Translations under genes and position numbers: made by a program
Assembly (NCBI RefSeq): GCF_019050325.1
Contig: NZ_VOMB01000026.1
Span: 1 to 64,000, forward strand
Length of the DNA: 64,000 bases
Reading direction: 5' to 3'
Source of the DNA: [Mycobacterium] fortunisiensis
Lineage (GTDB): Bacteria > Actinomycetota > Actinomycetes > Mycobacteriales > Mycobacteriaceae
The notes under the pieces: model-generated
Seen by the model: only the letters and a program-made list of their open reading frames with translations
The model's database searches: none
Told to the model about the DNA's origin: nothing
Shown here: positions 26,035 through 34,086 of the stretch, in pieces
How positions within the stretch are numbered: position 1 is the first letter of the stretch
How the letters are laid out: each line of letters starts with the position of its first letter

Positions 26035-26866
26035 GCATGCTGCCCGCGTCCACCGTGACCGGCAGACCGGTGACGTAACGCGCCTCGTCGGAAGCCAAGA
26101 ACAGCACCGCGTTGCTGATGTCCACCGGCTCAACCCAGCCCACCGGAAGCACGTGCATGAGCTGGGCCACCACTGCCATATCGTCGGGCCCCGGGTTCTC
26201 CAGGTCGGGACGGAACAACTTCATCGTGCCGTCGTTCATGAACATCGGGGTGTTGACGTTCGTCGGGCACACCGCGTTGACCCGAATCGAGTGCTGGCCC
26301 AGTTCCACCGCGAAGCTGCGCATCAGACCGATCACGCCATGCTTGGCCGCGATGTAGTGGCCGGTGTGCGGGTAGGCCTTGAGCCCGCCGACCGAGCTGG
26401 TCAGCACGATCGAGCCGCCCTTCCCACCGGAAAGAATGTGCGGCACTGCGGCTTTCACCGATTTCCAGACGCCGGACAGGTTGACGCCGATCATGTCGTC
26501 CCAGTCGGACTCTTTGGTCTCGTGCAGGACGTCGCCGCCGTTGCCGATACCCGCGTTGGCCACCACGATGTCGAGCCGGCCCAACTGCTCGACGCCGCTG
26601 TCGACGGCCGCCTTGAGCGCGTCGAAATCACGCACATCGACCTCTGCAGTGACGATCCGCCGGTTGAGACCCTTGACCAGGTCGGCAGTCTGCGCCAGGT
26701 CATCCGGGGTTGACGCCGGGATCGCGCTGGTATCGGTGACCGGAGCGCACACGTCGACCGCGATGATGTCCGCACCCTCCTGCGCCAACCGCAAGGCGTG
26801 ACTGCGGCCCTGTCCACGCGCCGCGCCTGTCACAAAGGCAACCTTGCCCTCGACTCTGCCTGCCAT
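26027..26866 (-). CDS. Mycofactocin-coupled SDR oxidoreductase 3
   Basis: The 279-residue SDR opens MAGRVEGKVAFVTGAARGQGRSHALRLAQEGADIIAVDV and has catalytic YIAAKHG with upstream TSSVGG; the GRSHA and long insert are typical of the mycofactocin-coupled subgroup. The ATG at 26866 sits 7 bases after GGAAGG; upstream in-frame starts run through operator DNA and are rejected. Two TetR-type palindromes lie 19 and 71 bases upstream. Presumably it oxidises the hydroxylated product of the neighbouring P450. Confidence 0.84.
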   Translation of the reverse strand: MAGRVEGKVAFVTGAARGQGRSHALRLAQEGADIIAVDVCAPVTDTSAIPASTPDDLAQTADLVKGLNRRIVTAEVDVRDFDALKAAVDSGVEQLGRLDIVVANAGIGNGGDVLHETKESDWDDMIGVNLSGVWKSVKAAVPHILSGGKGGSIVLTSSVGGLKAYPHTGHYIAAKHGVIGLMRSFAVELGQHSIRVNAVCPTNVNTPMFMNDGTMKLFRPDLENPGPDDMAVVAQLMHVLPVGWVEPVDISNAVLFLASDEARYVTGLPVTVDAGSMLK

Positions 26867-26884
26867 AACCATCCCTTCCTCAAA

Positions 26885-26953
26885 TTTGATCGATCGATCA
26901 AACATTGCATCGAACATTCCCGTAGTCAAGAGCTGATTTGATCGACCGATCAA
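26885..26953. promoter_or_regulatory. TetR operator copies 2 and 3 (SDR promoter)
   Basis: TTTGATCGATCGATCAAA (26885-26902) and TTTGATCGACCGATCAA (26937-26953) repeat the palindrome found before the ferredoxin gene. Two sites in front of the SDR suggest tighter control of this promoter. Confidence 0.75.
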
Positions 26954-27001
26954 CGGCAGGGGCGGCCGGCGGACGAAACGGCCGGTAAGTGCCCGGACAC
27001 G

Positions 27002-27033
27002 ACTGGGCCCCACCCTGACGGATGGGGCCCAGT
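27002..27033. terminator. Hairpin terminator after the porin-like gene
   Basis: ACTGGGCCCCA (27002-27012) pairs perfectly with 27023-27033 around a 10-base loop, 15 bases past the stop of the 27049-28464 gene on its strand. It separates that gene from the SDR promoter. Confidence 0.78.
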
Positions 27034-27048
27034 TACGTGGCGTGCTAC

Positions 27049-28464
27049 TTAGGAGTCGGAGCCCCCTTTGGACTTACCGGACTTGGCCGGCTTTGCCTTG
27101 GACTCCTTGGTCTTGGCCTTCGACTCCTTGACCTTGGCCTGCCGGTCTTCCTTGGCCTGCTTGATCTTGGCCTGCCGGTCTTCCTTGGCCTTTACCCTGG
27201 CTTCTTTCGCCTCGTTGATCCGGTCCTTGATCCGCTCCGAGATCGACGGCTTGCCCTTGTCAGCGTTCCCCTGCGCCTCACCAGTCGCCGCCTGCTCAAC
27301 CGAGAGAGCCTTGGCGTCCGACCCGTCGTGCTCCACAGAACCGCTGGTCAATTCGGACTCGTCCGTCAGTTCGACCGGTGCCGCCGACTTGATCGGCGTC
27401 TCGATCGCGGCCTTCGGCGCGGCGAAGTCAGCGGACAACCGCTGAGCCGAGACGACCGTGCGCTTCGTCTGCGGGCTGACCCCGTCTTCCTCAGGAGCCT
27501 CGACCTCGGGGGTGTTGTCAATAGCGCCGGCGAGAGCCTTCGGGATGTTGATCAGCACGCTCTGCACCAGACCGTTGACATGCGTCCTGTCGCGCACGGG
27601 GGTGTAGCGGATCAGACCCGCCCATTCGGTGTGCCCCGGATCTTCGTCGCCGTAGTCGAATCCATTGAGGACCGCGTTGGCCACGACGCCCGGGGTGTTC
27701 ACCAGGGCGTTGACGACCGCGGGGATGTCTCCCTCGCCGATGCTCGTGCCGATCGCATCGGCAATTCGGGAAAGCTCGAACACCGCGCCGCTGATCGGGG
27801 CGAACACGCCCTGGAACACTTCGGCCAGCGCATCAGTGCTGAGACTCGCACCGATCAGATTGGTGAAGTTCTGCGCGATCTGCTCGGGGATTCCGGCAAT
27901 GTATTCGGTCTCACCGCGCGGCACACCCGAGAAGATGAACCCGGGCGCCCGCAGTGGGGCGCTCAGACCTGTGCCCAACCCGTACAGCAGCGACTTGTTG
28001 AAGTCTTGGTAAGCGCCCGCAATGTCGCCGTCGCTCAGCTTGGCCTGCGCCGCGTCCAAGAGCACCTTGCCGTCGTCGCCGTTGTACCACCTCTCGATCG
28101 CCGCCGGAATGCCAGTGAAAGCCCCGACAGTTGTCTCGGCATAACCCTGCTGGTTCTCCAGCACCTGGCGCAGCAACGGCGCCGGGTTGGCCAGCAGAGC
28201 ACCGCCGAGTCCCTCGAGGTTGGTCACCGTGTTCTCGATCAGCGCGCCGTACACCTCCAGCGGTGAAGCGGTGGCATCCATCGCCGCGGTCAGATCGTAG
28301 GCCAGGGTCTTGGCCTGAGCGGCCTGTTGGGTGGCCACCGTGTTCGGCGCGACTGGCGTCACGGCGATGGCGCCGACGCTCAGCACGGCAACGCCGCCGA
28401 GGAGGAACTTATCTCGCCGACTCACCGCTGAGACAGGGCTGGGCTCGGGAACAGGTTGGTGCAC
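27049..28464 (-). CDS. GjpA-like outer-membrane porin candidate with Lys-rich tail
   Basis: This 471-residue exported protein has a signal-type segment at about residues 20-45 (FLLGGVAVLSVGAIAVTPVAP), then a large domain with SPLEVYGALIENTVTNLEGL and FTGIPAAIERWYNGDDG, which resemble the GjpA family named from Gordonia. The last 90 or so residues are highly charged, with direct repeats of AKEDRQAK and KESKAK. Family assignment is from memory of the pattern, not a search. Gene lies between the SDR module and hsaB, in the place where nat sits in M. tuberculosis. A clean hairpin follows it. Confidence 0.6.
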   Translation of the reverse strand: MHQPVPEPSPVSAVSRRDKFLLGGVAVLSVGAIAVTPVAPNTVATQQAAQAKTLAYDLTAAMDATASPLEVYGALIENTVTNLEGLGGALLANPAPLLRQVLENQQGYAETTVGAFTGIPAAIERWYNGDDGKVLLDAAQAKLSDGDIAGAYQDFNKSLLYGLGTGLSAPLRAPGFIFSGVPRGETEYIAGIPEQIAQNFTNLIGASLSTDALAEVFQGVFAPISGAVFELSRIADAIGTSIGEGDIPAVVNALVNTPGVVANAVLNGFDYGDEDPGHTEWAGLIRYTPVRDRTHVNGLVQSVLINIPKALAGAIDNTPEVEAPEEDGVSPQTKRTVVSAQRLSADFAAPKAAIETPIKSAAPVELTDESELTSGSVEHDGSDAKALSVEQAATGEAQGNADKGKPSISERIKDRINEAKEARVKAKEDRQAKIKQAKEDRQAKVKESKAKTKESKAKPAKSGKSKGGSDS

Positions 28465-28620
28465 AGGTTCTCCTGAAAGCTGATATTTGACTGAGGAACA
28501 ATCAAAAATTAGCTGAGTGTAGCCTAAGAATCAATAGGGAAACCTAACCTCATTTTCGCACACGTAAGTTAACTCTGAACGGCTGGCGAATCACGACAGG
28601 CGGTACCGCAGAACACAGAG
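28465..28620. other. Upstream region of the porin-like gene
   Basis: AT-richer than its surroundings, with TAGCCTAA and AACCTAACCT segments that resemble half-sites of an iron-type (IdeR) box but without full symmetry. It should hold the promoter for the leftward gene at 27049-28464, whose AGGAG-like ribosome site is at about 28469-28473. No gene is seen. Confidence 0.3.
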
Positions 28621-28648
28621 CGGGCCCCCTCCGAATGGAAGGGGCCCG
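28621..28648. terminator. Hairpin terminator after hsaB
   Basis: GGGCCCCCTCC pairs with GGAAGGGGCCC around a 4-base loop, 20 bases beyond the hsaB stop on the minus strand. This makes hsaB the end of the hsaADCB transcript here. Confidence 0.75.
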
Positions 28649-28668
28649 GTCTTCAGGCAGATGGAAAC

Positions 28669-29268
28669 CTAGAGCCAGGTGTCGGACGTGGTGGTGGTGA
28701 GGAACGCTTCCAGATCGTCGCGCCACTGCGCCGGGGTGTTCTTGTCCGGCTCGATCCCGGTGTACTCGCCGCGGTAGAACAGCAGCGGCCGGGGCTTGCG
28801 CTGTGTTCGATGCTCCTCGCGCGAGCGCTCGTCGGCGGAACCTTCGGACAGCGAATGCACCGCGCCGAACACCACAAAGTGGTCGCCGCCATCGTGCACC
28901 GAGTGCACGGTGCAGTCGATGTGCGCCAGTGTGCCGTCGATGATCGGTGAGCCCAGTTCCGATGCCGTCCAGTCGATTCCGGCGAACTTGTCCGGCGCCT
29001 TGGAACCGAACTGCGCCGACACGTGCTGCTGGTTTTCGTGCAGCATGTTCACACAGAACTTCCCGCTGGCCTCGATGGCCTGCCAGGCGCGGGACTGCTT
29101 GGTGGGGCAGAACAGCACCAGTGGCGGGTCGAGCGACAGCGCCGCGAACGACTGGCAGGCGAAGCCGATCGGCACGTCCTCGTGCACGGTGGTGATCACC
29201 GTGACGCCAGTACAGAACTGGCCGAGCACATTCCGGAACGAGCGCGGGTCGATCTCGGTGGTGGACAT
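28669..29268 (-). CDS. hsaB: Flavin reductase HsaB of the steroid A-ring monooxygenase
   Basis: The 199-residue flavin reductase supplies reduced FMN to HsaA. Family segments include RNVLGQFCTGVTVITT, FACQSFAALSLDPPLVLF and DGGDHFVVFGAV, with YRGEYTGIEP near the end. Between SLSE and KPRPLLF the protein carries an extra DERSREEHRTQ stretch (around residues 155-167) that I do not remember in M. tuberculosis HsaB (187 residues). The DNA for it matches the dispersed repeat at 7551-7573. ATG 29268 follows AAGTAGG. The gene is last in the hsaADCB operon and has no nat after it. Confidence 0.92.
   Translation of the reverse strand: MSTTEIDPRSFRNVLGQFCTGVTVITTVHEDVPIGFACQSFAALSLDPPLVLFCPTKQSRAWQAIEASGKFCVNMLHENQQHVSAQFGSKAPDKFAGIDWTASELGSPIIDGTLAHIDCTVHSVHDGGDHFVVFGAVHSLSEGSADERSREEHRTQRKPRPLLFYRGEYTGIEPDKNTPAQWRDDLEAFLTTTTSDTWL
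28811..28833. repeat. Short dispersed repeat, copy 2 (inside hsaB)
   Basis: On the minus strand the core reads GACGAGCGCTCGCGCGAGGA, matching copy 1 (7551-7573). In hsaB it is read in frame as DERSREE and lies between two conserved segments, so it looks like an in-frame insertion. The core contains two overlapping small palindromes (CTCGCGCGAG, CGAGCGCTCG). Confidence 0.6.
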
Positions 29269-29270
29269 GC

Positions 29271-30170
29271 CTACTTGAATCCCACAGAGAAGTCGTGGCC
29301 CCACAGGCTCACGCCGACACTCTCCCGCGCGACCCAGTTCTCGTCCTCGACCTCCAGGCCCTCACAACCGAATTCCATGTCGAAACCGCCGGGGGTCTTC
29401 ATGTAGAAGGACAGCATCTTGTCGTTGATGTGCCGGCCCAGGGTGGCCGACATCTTGACCTTGCGGCGATTGGCCCGGTCCAGGCACAAGCCCACGTCGT
29501 CGGAGTTCTCCACCTCGACCATCAGGTGCACGATGCCCGTCGGGTTGGGCATCGGCATGAAGGCCAGCGCGTGGTGACGCGGGTTGCAGCCGTAGAAGCG
29601 CAGCCACACCGGATCGCCGTCGGCCGGACGACCCGCGAGCTGCGGCGGCAACTGCATCGAATCGCGAAGCTTGAAGCCCAGCACATCCTGGTAGAACGCC
29701 TGCGCGGCGGCGTCGTCGTCACAGGTCAGCACCACGTGCCCCAGGCCCTGCTCGGCGGTGACGAACTTGTGACCATACGGGCTGACGAACCGGCGTCCCA
29801 GGTATTGCGCGCCGTAGAACGCCTCCAGCACGTTGCCGGCCGGATCGGAGAACCGGATCAGCCCCTCGACCCGGCGCTCGCGGATCTCGTCCCGGGTGCC
29901 CTCGACGAAGTCGACGCCCGCCTTGGACAGGCTCTCCCGCAGGCTCTGCAGTGCCGGCGCGTCGGCGACCTCCCAGCCGGAGACCAACAGCCGGTCCTGC
30001 TCACCGGGCACGATCACCAGACGGGCGGCAAAGTCATCCATCCGCAGGTAGAGCGCACCGGGGGTGGCCCCGTCGCCCTCCACCATGCCCAAAACCTTCA
30101 GCCCGAACTCGCGCCACGCCGCCACGTCGGTGGCCTCGATGCGCATGTAGCCGAGTGCCTTGATGCTCAT
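29271..30170 (-). CDS. hsaC: Steroid extradiol dioxygenase HsaC
   Basis: The 299-residue type I extradiol dioxygenase cleaves the catechol 3,4-DHSA in cholesterol A/B-ring degradation. The Fe(II) ligands His145 (GLGHVVL), His215 (GIVHLMVEVE) and Glu266 (GGFDMEFG) fall at the same numbers I remember for the M. tuberculosis enzyme. The N-terminal half is the non-catalytic VOC domain. It lies 3 bases after hsaD and 2 bases before hsaB. Confidence 0.96.
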   Translation of the reverse strand: MSIKALGYMRIEATDVAAWREFGLKVLGMVEGDGATPGALYLRMDDFAARLVIVPGEQDRLLVSGWEVADAPALQSLRESLSKAGVDFVEGTRDEIRERRVEGLIRFSDPAGNVLEAFYGAQYLGRRFVSPYGHKFVTAEQGLGHVVLTCDDDAAAQAFYQDVLGFKLRDSMQLPPQLAGRPADGDPVWLRFYGCNPRHHALAFMPMPNPTGIVHLMVEVENSDDVGLCLDRANRRKVKMSATLGRHINDKMLSFYMKTPGGFDMEFGCEGLEVEDENWVARESVGVSLWGHDFSVGFK

Positions 30171-30173
30171 GGA

Positions 30174-31049
30174 TCAGCCTCCCAGGAAATCGATGGTGAG
30201 CTTGTTGAACTCGTCGAACTTCTCGACCTGAGCCCAGTGCCCACACTGCCCGAAAACGTGCAGCTGCACCCGTGGAATCTGCTTGACCGCGACCAACGCG
30301 CCGTCGAGCGGATTGACGCGGTCCTCCCGGCCCCAGATCAGCAGCACCGGCTGGCGCAGCTTGTACACCTCGCGCCACATCATGCCGAGCTCGAAATCCG
30401 GACCGGCGAACGACTTGCCCATGGCACGCGTGGCGGCCAGCGACTCGGGAGTGCTGGCGATCGCGAACCGCTCGTCGACCAGCTCCGGGGTGACCAGCTT
30501 CTGGTCGAACACCATGATCCGGATGAACGCCTCGAGGTTCTCCCGGGTCGGTTCGAAGTTGAACTTGGCCAGCGCCTTGACGCCCTCGGTCGGGTCCGGC
30601 GCGAACAAGTTCACGCTCAACCCGCCCGGGCCCATCAAGATGAGCTTGCCGGCCCGGTCCGGGTAGTCCAGCGCGAAGCGCACCGCGGTGCCGCCGCCGA
30701 GCGAGTTACCCAGCAGCGGAACCCGTCCCGTGATTTCCAGCTTGTCGAGCAGGCCCAGCACCGCCTTGGCGCTGTAGCGGTTGTACTGCTCGTGCTCGGT
30801 GTGCTTGTCCGACAGGCCGTAACCCGGCTGATCGATGGCGAGCACGTGGTACTTCTCGGCCAGCACCGCGATGTTGCGGCCGAAGTTCGACCAGCTCGAG
30901 GCGCCCGGCCCGCCGCCGTGCAGCAGCACGATCGTCTGCGCCGTCGGGTCGCCGGCCTCGTGGTAGTGCAACCGCATGGCCAGCTCGCCGGCCTGCACAT
31001 CGGCGTAGCGGGAGGTGGATTCGAACGTGATCTCTTGCGTAGCAGTCAT
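30174..31049 (-). CDS. hsaD: Meta-cleavage product hydrolase HsaD
   Basis: The 291-residue alpha/beta hydrolase splits the C-C bond of the meta-cleavage product 4,9-DSHA to HIP acid and a dienoate. Nucleophile Ser116 is in GNSLGGGTA, with Asp in WGREDRVNP and His in GQCGHWAQVEK, and an HGGGPGASSW oxyanion loop. It is 15 bases after hsaA and 3 before hsaC in a four-gene operon. Confidence 0.96.
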   Translation of the reverse strand: MTATQEITFESTSRYADVQAGELAMRLHYHEAGDPTAQTIVLLHGGGPGASSWSNFGRNIAVLAEKYHVLAIDQPGYGLSDKHTEHEQYNRYSAKAVLGLLDKLEITGRVPLLGNSLGGGTAVRFALDYPDRAGKLILMGPGGLSVNLFAPDPTEGVKALAKFNFEPTRENLEAFIRIMVFDQKLVTPELVDERFAIASTPESLAATRAMGKSFAGPDFELGMMWREVYKLRQPVLLIWGREDRVNPLDGALVAVKQIPRVQLHVFGQCGHWAQVEKFDEFNKLTIDFLGG

Positions 31050-31064
31050 CGTCAGACCGTCAGA

Positions 31065-32255
31065 TCAGACCATCGTGTCGGCCGGGGGCAGGCCGAACTC
31101 GTTGTTGCCGAAGATCAGGTAGGCGCGCTCGGGGTCGTTGGCGGCGTGCACCCGGCCGGCGTGCGCGTCACGCCAGAAGCGCTGCACCGGAGCGTCATTG
31201 GCCAGCGCGGTGGCACCGGAGGCCTCGAAGAGCCGGTCGATCGAGGCGATCGCACGGCCGGTGGCGCGCACCTGGTCGCGACGGGCCCGGGCCCGCAGCT
31301 CGAACGGGATCTCCTTGCCGGCCGACAGCAGGGTGTACTCGTCGGCGACGTTGCCCGACAGTTGACGCCAGGCGGCGTCGATGTCGCTGGCCGCCTCGGC
31401 GATCCGGATCTTGGCGAACGGATCGTCCTTGGCCTTCTCACCGGCGAAGGCTGCGCGCACTCGCTTGCCCTGGTGCTCGACGTGGGCGTCGTAGGCGCCG
31501 TAGGCCATGCCGACGATGGGCGCCGAGATGGTGGTGGGATGGATTGTGCCCCAAGGCATCTTGTACACCGGGGCGGTGTTGGTCTGATAACCGCCGGCGG
31601 TGCCGTCGTTCATCGCCTTGTAGGACAGGAAGCGGTGCTTGGGCACGAACACGTCCTTGACCACGACGGTGTTGCTGCCGGTGCCGCGCAGGCCGACGAC
31701 ATGCCAGACGTCGTCGATCTCGTAGTCGGTGCGCGGGATCAGGAAGCTGCCGAAGTCGACCGGCCGGCCATCTTTGATCACCGGTCCGCCCAGGAAGGCC
31801 CAGGTGGCGTGGTCACAACCCGAGGACCAATTCCACGCGCCGTTGACGATGTAGCCGTCGCCGGTCTCGGTGACGACACCGGCACCCATCGGGGCGTACG
31901 AGGACGAGATCCGCACCGCGGTGTCCTCACCCCAGACGTCTTGCTGAGCCTGCTGGTCGAACAGCGCCAGGTGCCAGTTGTGCACGCCGATGATGCCGGC
32001 TACCCAGCCGGTGGAACCGCAGGCACTGGCCAGGCGCCGGACCGCCTCGTAGAAAAGCGTCGGATCGCACTGCAGGCCGCCCCACTGCTCGGGCTGGAGC
32101 AGCTTGAAGAAACCGACCTCCTCCAGCGCCTTGACGTTGGCGTCGGGCAGCTTGCGCAGATCCTCGGTCTCCTGCGCACGCTCGCGCAGCGTCGGCAGCA
32201 GTTCGTCGATGCCGGCCAGAACCGCCTGAACGTCACGCTGTTCAATGGATGTCAC
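31065..32255 (-). CDS. hsaA: 3-HSA hydroxylase oxygenase component HsaA
   Basis: This 396-residue flavin-dependent monooxygenase adds the second hydroxyl to 3-HSA, using FMNH2 from HsaB. It has the acyl-CoA-dehydrogenase-like fold: VVTETGDGYIVNGAWNWSSGC, WHVVGLRGTGSNTVVV and a late FRDAHAGRVHAAND-type segment (RFWRDAHAGRVHAAND). GTG 32255 has GGGAGG 7 bases upstream, so the longer frame from 32270 is rejected. First gene of hsaADCB, with a KstR box 60 bases before its start. Confidence 0.95.
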   Translation of the reverse strand: MTSIEQRDVQAVLAGIDELLPTLRERAQETEDLRKLPDANVKALEEVGFFKLLQPEQWGGLQCDPTLFYEAVRRLASACGSTGWVAGIIGVHNWHLALFDQQAQQDVWGEDTAVRISSSYAPMGAGVVTETGDGYIVNGAWNWSSGCDHATWAFLGGPVIKDGRPVDFGSFLIPRTDYEIDDVWHVVGLRGTGSNTVVVKDVFVPKHRFLSYKAMNDGTAGGYQTNTAPVYKMPWGTIHPTTISAPIVGMAYGAYDAHVEHQGKRVRAAFAGEKAKDDPFAKIRIAEAASDIDAAWRQLSGNVADEYTLLSAGKEIPFELRARARRDQVRATGRAIASIDRLFEASGATALANDAPVQRFWRDAHAGRVHAANDPERAYLIFGNNEFGLPPADTMV

Positions 32256-32315
32256 GGAAATGCCTCCCAAGAAATTTGGACTGCGATGAGCGCGAGCTGA
32301 CCGCTTAACAGAGAT

Positions 32316-32329
32316 TAGAACACGTTACG
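32316..32329. promoter_or_regulatory. KstR box, hsaA promoter
   Basis: TAGAACACGTTACG fits the KstR consensus TnnAACnnGTTnnA in all but the last fixed base. It is on the hsaA side of the hsaA-kshB intergenic region. Confidence 0.7.
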
Positions 32330-32383
32330 ATTTGTGTCGAGTAGCGAGTTGCTACGGGGGCTGGACCAGGGCAAGTACGTTTT

Positions 32384-32397
32384 TGTAACCTGTTCTA
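32384..32397. promoter_or_regulatory. KstR box, kshB promoter
   Basis: TGTAACCTGTTCTA fits TnnAACnnGTTnnA at all fixed positions and lies 26 bases before the kshB start. Having one box per direction suggests separate operator control of the two divergent units. Confidence 0.85.
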
Positions 32398-32423
32398 GTT
32401 ATGAGTGAAGAGAGGGTCCAGCC

Positions 32424-33485
32424 GTGACTGATGAGCCACTGGGCAGCCATGTGCTCGAACTGCAGGTGAGCGCGGTCGTCGAAGAGACGGCCGACGCGCG
32501 TTCCCTCGTGTTCTCCGTACCTGAGGGATCCCAGATCCCCGCCGACCGGCTGCGGTACTCCCCAGGCCAGTTCCTGACCCTGCGGATACCCAGCGACCGC
32601 ACGGGTTCGGTGGCCCGCTGCTACTCGTTGTCGAGTTCGCCGCTGACCGACGATCAGCTGACCGTCACCGTCAAACGGACCGCCGACGGCTACGCGTCGA
32701 ACTGGCTGTGCGACAACGCCCACGCCGGGATGAAGATGCACGTGCTGGCCCCATCCGGCACCTTCGTGCCGCGCAACCTCGACACCGATTTCCTGTTGCT
32801 GGCCGCAGGCAGCGGCATCACCCCGATGATGGCCATCTGCAAGTCCGCGCTCGCCGAGGGCACCGGCAACGTCGTCCTCGTCTACGCCAACCGCGACGAG
32901 AACTCGGTCATCTTCGCCGCGACCCTGCGCGAGCTTGCCGCCAAGTACCCCGACCGGTTCACCGTCGTGCACTGGCTCGAATCGGTGCAGGGCCTGCCCA
33001 GCGCCGCCGCCCTGGCCGCACTCGTCGCCCCCTACGCCTCACGCGAGGCGTTCATCTGCGGGCCCGGACCGTTCATGGCCGGTGCCGAACAGGCGCTGAA
33101 GCAGGCTGGTACCGCCGACGAGAACATCCACATCGAGGTGTTCAAGTCACTGGACTCCGATCCGTTCGCCGCGGTGGTGATCGAGGAAGACGACGACAGC
33201 GACCAGGGCCCGGCCACCGCGATCGTCACCCTCGACGGCACCACCCACGAGATCCGCTGGCCGCGGTCGGCCAAGCTGCTCGACGTCCTGCTGGACAAAG
33301 GCCTGGACGCACCGTTCTCTTGCCGCGAAGGCCACTGCGGCGCCTGCGCGGTGCTCAAGAAGTCCGGGGACGTCGAGATGGAGATCAACGACGTACTCGA
33401 ACCCTCCGACCTCGACGAGGGGCTGATCCTGGGCTGCCAGGCCACACCGGTGTCGGATTCAGTCGAAGTCACCTACGACGAGTAA
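32424..33485 (+). CDS. kshB: 3-ketosteroid 9-alpha-hydroxylase reductase KshB
   Basis: The 353-residue reductase has an N-terminal FAD domain (RCYSLSSSP), a NAD domain (LLLAAGSGITPMMAIC) and a C-terminal plant-type [2Fe-2S] domain with Cys300, Cys305, Cys308 and Cys338. It delivers electrons to KshA, which opens steroid ring B; kshA is not in this window. GTG 32424 follows a KstR box. It matches Rv3571 in place and order. Confidence 0.95.
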   Translation: MTDEPLGSHVLELQVSAVVEETADARSLVFSVPEGSQIPADRLRYSPGQFLTLRIPSDRTGSVARCYSLSSSPLTDDQLTVTVKRTADGYASNWLCDNAHAGMKMHVLAPSGTFVPRNLDTDFLLLAAGSGITPMMAICKSALAEGTGNVVLVYANRDENSVIFAATLRELAAKYPDRFTVVHWLESVQGLPSAAALAALVAPYASREAFICGPGPFMAGAEQALKQAGTADENIHIEVFKSLDSDPFAAVVIEEDDDSDQGPATAIVTLDGTTHEIRWPRSAKLLDVLLDKGLDAPFSCREGHCGACAVLKKSGDVEMEINDVLEPSDLDEGLILGCQATPVSDSVEVTYDE

Positions 33486-33507
33486 CGAGCGGATACCTTT
33501 TTTCACG

Positions 33508-34086
33508 ATGACGATCAACAGGCTCTCCGCAGCGAGTGCAGCAGCAGTGCTGACCGCCACTGCGTTGACGCTCCCCACCTCGGCCGCCGCCGCCTCGAAC
33601 TCGGCGGTCACCTCCGTACCGGTGCCCGGCGGTCCCCTGATCGAGATGCACGTCAGCGCCGACTGTGCGGGCACCCGGTGCACGTTCCGAACACAGGCCA
33701 ACATGCTCGGCTCGGAAGGCCCCATCGGCTTCCCCGGCGATGCCTGGGCCCGGCAGACCATCACCCTGCGCAGCATGAACCGCGACACCTGGCAGGAGGC
33801 GACCTACAGCGCGCCGGCCGGGATGCCCCGAGAAATCAAGGGCGCCAACCACGACAACGTGCTGTCGAAGTTGTACCGGTCGATCAACAAGGTCGAGATC
33901 TCAGCGACCTACTTCGGCGGCGGACCCATCGAACGGTTCACCATCGACGGCGAATCCGTGCCCACCAACTGGACCAACGGCCAACCCGACACCAGCTCCG
34001 ATTTCATCGCGTGCTCAGTGATCCAGGTGGTCTACGGCGGGGTCAACGTCACCACCCCCAGCGCCTGCGCCCAGACCCGCTTCTGA
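33508..34086 (+). CDS. Secreted protein of unknown function (Rv3572-like position)
   Basis: A 192-residue product has a Sec-type signal (residues 1-29, cut likely after SAAAA), then a beta-rich mature domain with four Cys, among them C53 and C58, likely disulphides. No known enzymatic motif is seen. It lies 22 bases after kshB in the same direction, as the small secreted gene Rv3572 does in M. tuberculosis. Its last 72 bases overlap the opposite-strand SRPBCC gene. Confidence 0.7.
   Translation: MTINRLSAASAAAVLTATALTLPTSAAAASNSAVTSVPVPGGPLIEMHVSADCAGTRCTFRTQANMLGSEGPIGFPGDAWARQTITLRSMNRDTWQEATYSAPAGMPREIKGANHDNVLSKLYRSINKVEISATYFGGGPIERFTIDGESVPTNWTNGQPDTSSDFIACSVIQVVYGGVNVTTPSACAQTRF

Noticed and set aside
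28510..28560. IdeR iron box upstream of the porin-like gene
   Set aside because: Only separated half-site-like pieces (TAGCCTAA, AACCTAACCT) without 19-base symmetry.
29295..32300. 1001-codon plus-strand open frame
   Set aside because: It is antisense to hsaC, hsaD and hsaA, an effect of GC-rich third positions; the minus-strand genes have complete catalytic motifs.
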